Part shown: positions 6,581 to 11,491 of the stretch, in pieces | Layout: each line of letters starts with the position of its first letter | Position numbering within the stretch: position 1 is the first letter of the stretch | Source of the DNA: Flavobacterium psychrophilum | Lineage (GTDB): Bacteria; Bacteroidota; Bacteroidia; Flavobacteriales; Flavobacteriaceae | Assembly: GCA_945878515.1 (NCBI GenBank) | Contig: CAMCTL010000116.1 | Coordinates: 1-11,491 of the forward strand | Direction: 5' to 3' | DNA length: 11,491 nt | The notes under the pieces: model-generated | Databases searched by the model: none | Seen by the model: only the letters and a program-made list of their open reading frames with translations | What the model was told of the DNA's origin: nothing | Made by a program: the position numbers and the translations under genes

Positions 6581-7297
6581 ATGAAACTAGACATATTAGC
6601 CTTCGGTGCGCATCCAGATGATGTAGAGTTAGGTTGCAGCGGGACAATAGCCAAGGAAATTTCGCTTGGGAAAAAAGTTGGAATTATTGATTTAACGCGT
6701 GGTGAACTTGGAACAAGAGGTTCAGTAGAAATTAGAAATCAAGAAGCCGCTGCAGCAGCAAAGATATTAGGAGTATCAATTCGAGAAAATCTTGACATGC
6801 GCGATGGTTTTTTTATAAACGACGAAGTACACCAACTGAAAGTTATTAGAATGATTCGCAAATATCGTCCTGAAATCGTGATTTGTAATGCTATTGAAGA
6901 TCGTCATATCGATCACGGAAAAGGCAGCAAATTGGTTTCGGATGCCTGCTTTTTATCGGGACTAATGAGAATCGAAACTGAAATTGATGAAATTAAACAA
7001 GAAGCTTGGCGACCAAAATTAGTGTACCACTACATACAGTGGAATAATTTAACACCCGATTTTACGGTAGATATTTCAGGTTTCAATGACATCAGAGTGG
7101 ATTCTATATTAGCTTATAGTTCGCAGTTTTACAACTCCAATTCTGATGAACCAGAAACGCCAATCGCTACTAAAAACTTTTTGGAAAGTTTAAATTGTCG
7201 TCCCAAAGAACTAGGAAGATTAGTTGGTGTAGATTATGCCGAAGGATTTACGGTAGAAAGATATTTGGCAGTAAATAGTTTAAGCGATTTGAAATAA
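6581..7297 (+). CDS. bshB1: Bacillithiol biosynthesis deacetylase BshB1
   Basis: BshB1 is a cytosolic zinc-dependent deacetylase that converts N-acetylglucosaminyl-malate to glucosaminyl-malate, the second step of bacillithiol synthesis. The 238-residue protein is full length for the LmbE/PIG-L family. It begins MKLDILAFGAHPDDVELGCSG, with H11, D13 and D14 in the AHPDD zinc site, and has DRHIDH with H112 as the third metal ligand. LTRGELGTRG (38-47) and MRDGFF (73-78) are characteristic of the BshB1 branch. The start is fixed because the catalytic motif begins at residue 10. The partner genes bshA and bshC are not in the window, which is usual since they are often unlinked. A general N-acetylglucosamine deacetylase is the alternative, but the AHPDDVELG wording favours BshB1. 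Confidence 0.93.
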   Translation: MKLDILAFGAHPDDVELGCSGTIAKEISLGKKVGIIDLTRGELGTRGSVEIRNQEAAAAAKILGVSIRENLDMRDGFFINDEVHQLKVIRMIRKYRPEIVICNAIEDRHIDHGKGSKLVSDACFLSGLMRIETEIDEIKQEAWRPKLVYHYIQWNNLTPDFTVDISGFNDIRVDSILAYSSQFYNSNSDEPETPIATKNFLESLNCRPKELGRLVGVDYAEGFTVERYLAVNSLSDLK

Positions 7298-7307
7298 TTT
7301 TTTGATA

Positions 7308-7328
7308 TTTTTCTTTGCAAAAGAAAAA
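7308..7328. repeat. Short AT-rich inverted repeat over the tRNA promoter
   Basis: TTTTTCTTT (7308-7316) and AAAGAAAAA (7320-7328) form a perfect 9-bp inverted repeat with a three-base spacer GCA. It covers the -33 element of the tRNA-His promoter. No T-run follows on the plus strand, so it is a poor terminator for bshB1. Function unknown; it may be chance in AT-rich DNA. Confidence 0.45.
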
Positions 7329-7345
7329 CATAAATGCTATATTTG
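7314..7345 (+). promoter_or_regulatory. tRNA-His promoter
   Basis: TTTG (7314-7317) and TATATTTG (7338-7345) match the Bacteroidetes -33 and -7 elements with a 20-base spacer. Transcription should start near 7350, leaving a short 5' leader of about ten bases for RNase P before the tRNA at 7361. Confidence 0.75.
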
Positions 7346-7360
7346 CACTCGTTAAAAATG

Positions 7361-7434
7361 GTGGTTGTAGCTCAGCTGGTTAGAGTATTGGTTTGTGGTG
7401 CCGAGGGTCGCCGGTTCGAACCCGGTCAGCCACC
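7361..7434 (+). tRNA. tRNA-His (anticodon GTG)
   Basis: A complete cloverleaf can be drawn. The acceptor GTGGTTG (7361-7367) pairs with CAGCCAC (7427-7433), with one G-U. The D-arm is GCTCAGCTGGTTAGAGT. The anticodon loop TTGTGGT has anticodon GTG, and the T-arm is GCCGG-TTCGAAC-CCGGT. The base before the acceptor (7360) is G and the discriminator (7434) is C, so the His-specific extra G-1:C73 pair is encoded. The CCA tail is not encoded (CAA follows) and must be added. It is a single-gene unit with its own promoter and terminator. Confidence 0.97.
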
Positions 7435-7442
7435 CAAAACGC

Positions 7443-7473
7443 AAAAGCTTCGAAGAAATTCGAAGCTTTTTTT
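7443..7473 (+). terminator. tRNA-His terminator, probably bidirectional
   Basis: A perfect 12-bp stem, AAAAGCTTCGAA (7443-7454) and TTCGAAGCTTTT (7459-7470), closes on a GAAA (GNRA) tetraloop and runs into a seven-T tract (7467-7473). It lies 9 bases after the tRNA and 24 bases beyond the stop of the convergent barrel gene. On the minus strand it ends in only TTTT, so it may terminate that gene more weakly. Confidence 0.92.
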
Positions 7474-7496
7474 GTTAAAAAAATCGTGATTATAAT

Positions 7497-8747
7497 TTAG
7501 AAAGATTCACCAGCATTCAGGTAAAACGCTTTAGAGTTATTTCCCATTGCATAATTTGCGACAAGATTTGTTCTAGTGGCTTTGTCTATTAAAATCCTTA
7601 AACCAACTCCTAGAGCGGGTTGCACATATTGAAAAAGGCGAATATGACGGTCTTTATCATTTGCAGATGTAAAATTGGCAAAAGCCACACCGCTAATCAA
7701 TTGATTACAACTAATAGGAAAACGGTATTCCGTCTCGAAATAGACCATTTTTTGACCACGAAATAGTCCCTGTATATACCCTTTTCCAGCGCGATTTCTT
7801 TGATCCCAGCCAATTGAGGGCAAATTCAAATAAGGAACATTTCCAGTTGTAACAATCTGACTTGTTGCCAATAAACCAAAAACATGTTGCGTGTTCGATT
7901 TACTTAAAGGCAAAAAATACCGATATTCCATAAAAAGGACATTACTCGGTTGTTGTTTATCAGAAAAAGCCGGATTAATGCGATAATTGATATTGGCAAA
8001 CATACCGTTATTTGTATTGATTTGATTGTCTCGAGAATCATATAATAAATTAATGCTCAAGCCATTTACATTATATTCATTGCCTGTAAAACCGTATTTA
8101 TTGCTGTAATTATAATGTTTGGTATATTGATTTTTGGCAACATCCAAATTTTTATCGACAATATTGGTGTACCAATCTAAATGAACTCCAGCTCCTAAGT
8201 ACAGATTTTCATTGATTTCCCAAGAAGCTGTTTGATGAAACTTTAAATAATTATAACCCATCGGTTCCTCTAAAGCTGTTAAGTCGAAGTTTTCGTTTCT
8301 ATATTTTGGTGGAATAATATCGGTTCCTAAACCGTAATTGGGCTGTGAAAAAATATAATAACGCCAATCACCACTCAAAAACAATTTATTATTATACCGC
8401 ATTACATTGTGCCTTGCGTTAATCACTAATTGCTTTTTTCCAGTATATGCGGTGCTAAAATTAAAAAACGAATATTTATCATCTGGTTTTTTGCCTTTAA
8501 AAGTATATTGCGTAACAAAACCATAAGAAAAACCAGTTGCTGGTTGTGAGCCAATAATGGGAACAATCAATAAAAAATTTTCTTTTTTGGGTTTTACAAC
8601 AGATAAAGAATCTTTCTTTTTAAAAAAATCAGGAGCTGATTTTATGGGACATTCCTTTTCAGAATTATCTATATTTTGAGCTTGCACGTCAAAAAGAAAT
8701 AGTGCAAACATCAAAAAGCAAATTGTTAGCAAGTATTTTTTATTCAT
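7497..8747 (-). CDS. BamA/TamA-type outer membrane beta-barrel without POTRA domains
   Basis: This 416-residue outer-membrane barrel resembles the C-terminal surface-antigen (Omp85) domain. Residues 1-24 are a signal peptide (MNKKYLLTICFLMFALFLF, then VQAQ). About 30 linker residues follow, then alternating beta-strands from about 58 to the terminal Phe416, the usual barrel-ending residue. Omp85-like features are DSRDNQINTNNGMF (237-250), GKGYIQGLFRG (321-331, resembling the conserved RG-containing loop motif) followed by YFETEYRFPI, and a closing GVGLRILID...FYLNAGESF. There is no room for POTRA domains, so it is probably not the essential BamA; homologues in Flavobacteria are usually labelled BamA/TamA family. 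The substrate is unknown. It has its own strong promoter very close to the ATG, and it lies 105 bases downstream of the cytochrome gene on the same strand. Confidence 0.82.
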   Translation of the reverse strand: MNKKYLLTICFLMFALFLFDVQAQNIDNSEKECPIKSAPDFFKKKDSLSVVKPKKENFLLIVPIIGSQPATGFSYGFVTQYTFKGKKPDDKYSFFNFSTAYTGKKQLVINARHNVMRYNNKLFLSGDWRYYIFSQPNYGLGTDIIPPKYRNENFDLTALEEPMGYNYLKFHQTASWEINENLYLGAGVHLDWYTNIVDKNLDVAKNQYTKHYNYSNKYGFTGNEYNVNGLSINLLYDSRDNQINTNNGMFANINYRINPAFSDKQQPSNVLFMEYRYFLPLSKSNTQHVFGLLATSQIVTTGNVPYLNLPSIGWDQRNRAGKGYIQGLFRGQKMVYFETEYRFPISCNQLISGVAFANFTSANDKDRHIRLFQYVQPALGVGLRILIDKATRTNLVANYAMGNNSKAFYLNAGESF

Positions 8748-8751
8748 TTTG

Positions 8752-8781
8752 CAAATTTACTTTAGCCGCTATAAAATTCAA
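8752..8781 (-). promoter_or_regulatory. Barrel gene promoter, suggesting leaderless mRNA
   Basis: On the minus strand TTG (8781-8779), a 19-base spacer and TAAATTTG (8759-8752) match the Bacteroidetes promoter exactly. The last base of the -7 box is only 4 bases before the ATG at 8747. Transcription would therefore begin at or within a few bases of the start codon. Confidence 0.65.
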
Positions 8782-8812
8782 TAGAATTTAACTTTTACTG
8801 TTTTGGAATTTT

Positions 8813-8837
8813 ATAAAAAGGTATTTCCAATAACCTT
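8813..8837 (-). terminator. Weak terminator after the cytochrome gene
   Basis: On the minus strand AAGGT (8837-8833) and ACCTT (8822-8818) form a 5-bp stem with a ten-base loop, followed by a run of five T (8819-8815) that overlaps the stem end. It lies about 15 bases after the cytochrome stop. The stem is short, so read-through into the barrel gene is possible. Confidence 0.35.
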
Positions 8838-8852
8838 ATTCGAGTTAGGAAA

Positions 8853-11090
8853 TCACAAGCCAAGACTGCGAAATACCGATTGATAATTAGGATTGTTAGC
8901 GTCCAATTGTTTTAATTTAATGGCTGTTTCTATCGCTTTTACCTTATTATTGGATTGAATGTAAACAAATGTAAGCGCATAGTACAGTTCAGCATCCGCA
9001 GGATTAATTTTAATTCCTTTGCGTAAAACAGTTTCGGCGGCAGCAAATTTCTTGGACTGATTTAATAATAATCCGTAGTTATAATACACTCTAGAGTTGG
9101 TTGATTTTAATGCCACTGCTTTTGCAAACGCCTTTTCTGCAGCTGGAATATTATTCATTTCGTTGAATAATAAAGCCATATTATAATAAATTCGTTCGTT
9201 GTTAGCATCATTTTTTATAGCTGATTCCAAGGCTTTTAAGGCTTGTATGTTTTTTCCTTGCGAATTATATGTCGCAGATAAATTCAGCCAAGCATAATTC
9301 ATATTATTGTCTTTTTTCAAGCCTCGCAAATAAAACTTTTCGGCATTTGGATAGTCTTTCAATTTCAAATAATAATCAGCTAACATTACGTTTCCAGTAG
9401 AAAAATCGGTTTGAAAACGCAAAGATTTTTCGAGATCGATTTTTGCCAAGGAAAAAGCTTCCGTATAATTTGAAGGAATTTGAGTCGAAGGAATTTGAAT
9501 GTATAAATCGGCTGCAGCAATCCTAACGGCTCTCACTTTATCCGATAGCAAAGGTCCAACAACATTTATCCAATTTTCTGCAGGAAAAGAGGCTAAACTT
9601 CTCAAAGCACGATACCTATTTTGGGCATCATTACTGGATAATCTGCCTAGAATTGTATTTAAACTGTTTTGTGTTTGAATAGAACCCAAGTAAAAAGTAG
9701 CGGTTGCTTTGATCATTTTGGGAACAAATTTATCGGCAATAAGTTTCGTTAAATGTTTTTCGCTATCCGCATCCAAGCGGCTTCCCGGAATTAGATCTTC
9801 GGCAAAATGATAAGCCCGTTTTGATCCATACCATTTAGAAATAGCTGCTGCTAAAACTTTTTCAGATTTGTCTTTGTGACAATTGCTACAGGCATTTGGA
9901 GTGCGATATTTTACAGATAAATCAGGTCTTGGAACTCTAAAACTATGATCGTGACGAAAATCATTTCCCATATAAAACTTTCCTGGCATGTGGCAATTTT
10001 TGCATTCTGCAGCTGGCGTTCCTTTTTTGTGAAATGTATGCGTAGCCACATCATATTTTGTCGGATTATGACAACTGGTACAAGTTTGATTGCCCGTGCG
10101 TTTTAGTTTTGTCGAATGGGGATTATGACAAGAACTGCAAGAAACGCCTTTGTGAAACATCTTGCTTTGCAAAAAAGAAGTATAAATATAATCTTCATCA
10201 TCGACCTGACCATCAGCGTGATAAAATTCGGTGTCTGGAATTTGTGGAATGTAATTGTCCATAATTTCCTTACTTTCAATATGAGAACCATTAATTTCTG
10301 AAATTCTGGCGTGACAAGGAGCACAAGTATTTAATTCTTCAGTTTGATTTGGTTTTTTGGCTAATTTCAAAAAACTACCTGTTACTCTTTCTCCAGATTT
10401 GTAGTCGCTATTGATAAAATCTATATGCTGTTTTCCAGCGCCATGACAGCTTTCGCAGCTCACATTTATTACTGAATAACTGGTTTTATATGTATCGGTC
10501 TTAATATCATAATTTTTACGAAGATTAGTCGAATGACAAGTGGCGCACATTGTATTCCAGTTTTGGGCGTTTCCAGTCCAGTGCAACCAGTCGTGAGAAG
10601 GTATTTTTTGACCCGCATATTGATTGAACCATTTTTTCTTTTTTACATCCCAACTCAATCTGGGCACTTGCAATTTGCCTCCAGGAAATTGAATCAAATA
10701 TTGTTGCAGCGGCGTAAATCCGAAAATATATTTTACTTCAAAATCGTGGTTTTTGCCATCGTCGCCTTCAGTATTGATAAAAAATTTTGCGCCTTTTTTA
10801 TAAAAACGACTAGTTACTCCATCTGCTGTAAAACTAACATTATTGAAATCTCCTTTTACTGTCGAGTCATTTGGAGGCAACATCGACATATAATGATGCG
10901 ACTGTTGCCATTCTTTAAATTCTGTAGTATGACATTTTTTGCAGGATTGATCGCCAACATAGACAGCTGGTTGCGATTGAATTTCTGAATATTTCATGTA
11001 TTTTGAAGAACAACTGTCAACAATGAAAATTCTAAAAACAATAAAAAGTACAACAAAAATGGAGATAAATAGTAATTTCTTTTTGTGCAT
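8853..11090 (-). CDS. Octaheme c-type cytochrome fused to HEAT-like and TPR repeats
   Basis: This 745-residue periplasmic electron-transfer protein has unknown specific function. Residues 6-24 are one hydrophobic segment after MHKKK, a signal anchor or uncleaved signal; the VDSC at 24-27 is a poor lipobox because of Asp. Eight CxxCH heme sites follow: C50-H54, C182-H186, C212-H216, C256-H260, C318-H322, C337-H341, C363-H367 and C401-H405. The last four are closely spaced, as in cytochrome c554 or doubled-CXXCH proteins. GKLQVPRLSWDV, LHWTGNAQNWNTMCATCHS and RTPNACSNCHKDKSEK match a widespread multiheme/TPR family I recall. Residues about 430-550 look like HEAT-type helical repeats, and 565-745 hold about five TPRs. 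The tail suggests docking to a partner. No catalytic heme (CxxCK) is seen. It has its own promoter and an AAGGA before the ATG. Confidence 0.88.
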   Translation of the reverse strand: MHKKKLLFISIFVVLFIVFRIFIVDSCSSKYMKYSEIQSQPAVYVGDQSCKKCHTTEFKEWQQSHHYMSMLPPNDSTVKGDFNNVSFTADGVTSRFYKKGAKFFINTEGDDGKNHDFEVKYIFGFTPLQQYLIQFPGGKLQVPRLSWDVKKKKWFNQYAGQKIPSHDWLHWTGNAQNWNTMCATCHSTNLRKNYDIKTDTYKTSYSVINVSCESCHGAGKQHIDFINSDYKSGERVTGSFLKLAKKPNQTEELNTCAPCHARISEINGSHIESKEIMDNYIPQIPDTEFYHADGQVDDEDYIYTSFLQSKMFHKGVSCSSCHNPHSTKLKRTGNQTCTSCHNPTKYDVATHTFHKKGTPAAECKNCHMPGKFYMGNDFRHDHSFRVPRPDLSVKYRTPNACSNCHKDKSEKVLAAAISKWYGSKRAYHFAEDLIPGSRLDADSEKHLTKLIADKFVPKMIKATATFYLGSIQTQNSLNTILGRLSSNDAQNRYRALRSLASFPAENWINVVGPLLSDKVRAVRIAAADLYIQIPSTQIPSNYTEAFSLAKIDLEKSLRFQTDFSTGNVMLADYYLKLKDYPNAEKFYLRGLKKDNNMNYAWLNLSATYNSQGKNIQALKALESAIKNDANNERIYYNMALLFNEMNNIPAAEKAFAKAVALKSTNSRVYYNYGLLLNQSKKFAAAETVLRKGIKINPADAELYYALTFVYIQSNNKVKAIETAIKLKQLDANNPNYQSVFRSLGL

Positions 11091-11104
11091 AAAATCCTTT
11101 TTAG

Positions 11105-11134
11105 CAAAAGTATTTAATTAAATACTATTTGAAG
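11105..11134 (-). promoter_or_regulatory. Cytochrome gene promoter
   Basis: The minus strand has TACTTTTG (11112-11105), an exact TAnnTTTG, with a leader of about 10 bases to the ATG at 11090. The -33 region has TTC rather than TTG (11133-11131, 18-base spacer). The leader contains AAGGA four bases before the ATG, a Shine-Dalgarno-like sequence not seen at the other starts here. Confidence 0.55.
11109..11126. promoter_or_regulatory. 18-bp perfect palindrome overlapping the cytochrome promoter
   Basis: AGTATTTAATTAAATACT is self-complementary over all 18 bases. It covers the upstream half of the -7 box and the adjacent spacer. A third AGTATT half-site occurs at 11133-11138, at the -33 position. 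Its placement fits an operator for a dimeric repressor. It does not match the FNR/CRP consensus TTGAT-N4-ATCAA, and AT-rich palindromes can arise by chance. Confidence 0.5.
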
Positions 11135-11216
11135 TATTGTAAACTGTTTTATGTTGTTCAAATCAATTTATTTTTTAAAATTTATTAAATATTCTACAGC
11201 ATTACTTACCTTCAAT

Positions 11217-11491
11217 CTAATGCTCGCGATGGCTGGTGTCAATACCTTTGATAAGCAACCACAAGCAAAAGGATAATTCTCCCATAAAAATTGGGATAGC
11301 AAGATAGATAAACAATGGATTTTCGAACCCTTTTGAAAGAAACATGGTAAAGCTATTGATTAAGTAACACAAACCCGAAATGGCATAAAGGATGCCGAAT
11401 AGTTTAGGGAGAAAGTTTGATTTATAGATTACATATCCTACAATTATACAGTAAAACCCAAAGAATATCAAACCTATTGCGTAGCCTTGTG
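11217..11491 (-). CDS. DUF4386-like integral membrane protein, C-terminal part
   Basis: The frame is open from the right edge to a TAG stop at 11217-11219, giving about 90 codons; the true start lies outside. A TTG at 11471 is in frame but is internal, since upstream codons read QGYAIG and continue the same helix. Three hydrophobic segments are visible: FFGFYCIIVGYVIY, LFGILYAISGLCYLINSF and a last one ending ELSFCLWLLIKGID. The motif YKSNFLPKLFGILYAISGLCY resembles the DUF4386 pattern (Y.S...P..LG..L...G). The function of that family is unknown. No hairpin terminator is seen in the 126 bases before the cytochrome gene. Confidence 0.75.
   Translation of the reverse strand, partial: QGYAIGLIFFGFYCIIVGYVIYKSNFLPKLFGILYAISGLCYLINSFTMFLSKGFENPLFIYLAIPIFMGELSFCLWLLIKGIDTSHREH

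Noticed and set aside
7361..7434. tRNA-His as an integration (attachment) site
   Set aside because: No integrase and no second copy of the tRNA 3' end in the window; a perfect terminator follows directly.
8774..8789. AAATTC-AATA-GAATTT hairpin upstream of the barrel gene
   Set aside because: A six-base AT-rich stem overlapping the -33 element; too weak to call an operator or terminator.
10058..10988. Open frames of 61-151 codons, including a plus-strand one at 10533-10988
   Set aside because: They overlap the cytochrome coding region, which has eight heme motifs in the correct frame. The Cys-rich peptide at 10058-10264 is an antisense reading of the heme sites.

Overview
The window looks like chromosomal DNA of a Flavobacteriaceae member, probably Flavobacterium or a close relative. 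The DNA is AT-rich, and most genes have a Bacteroidetes-type -7 box (TAnnTTTG) upstream and no consistent Shine-Dalgarno sequence. One secreted protein ends in a type IX secretion (T9SS) sorting domain. The set of menaquinone, bacillithiol and long-form PurL genes also fits. It reads mainly as housekeeping and envelope genes; no phage, IS element, CRISPR array or defence island is visible.

Layout, left to right. (1) 1-1967, minus: the N-terminal 655 codons of purL (FGAM synthase), cut by the left edge. It carries two in-frame repeat-derived insertions. (2) 2055-3125, minus: secreted endonuclease I with a T9SS tail, closed by a strong terminator. (3) 3205-4752, minus: a large lipoprotein with a predicted parallel beta-helix. 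(4) 4880-6372, plus: menI and menF, overlapping by one base, two menaquinone-pathway genes transcribed divergently from the lipoprotein. (5) 6373-6580: a 207-base spacer with a GC-richer 30-bp element between 11-bp direct repeats, an 18-bp tandem repeat and a 13-bp inverted repeat. (6) 6581-7297, plus: bshB1, bacillithiol deacetylase. (7) 7361-7434, plus: tRNA-His with its own promoter and a near-perfect terminator. (8) 7497-8747, minus: a POTRA-less BamA/TamA-type barrel whose promoter suggests a leaderless mRNA. (9) 8853-11090, minus: a 745-residue octaheme c-type cytochrome fused to HEAT-like and TPR repeats, with an 18-bp palindrome over its promoter. (10) 11217-11491, minus: the C-terminal part of a DUF4386-like membrane protein, cut by the right edge.

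Functional links are modest. MenF and MenI catalyse an early and a late step of menaquinone synthesis, and menaquinone is the usual quinone of this group. The cytochrome could accept electrons from a menaquinol-linked chain, but nothing in the window names its partner. BshB1 belongs to low-molecular-weight thiol metabolism. The envelope genes (nuclease, lipoprotein, barrel, cytochrome) each appear to be separately promoted rather than forming one operon.

The most unusual points are the repeat-derived in-frame insertions in purL, the small duplication-flanked element after menF, the leaderless barrel gene, and the cytochrome/HEAT/TPR fusion with a palindromic promoter. I found no convincing new multi-gene system.
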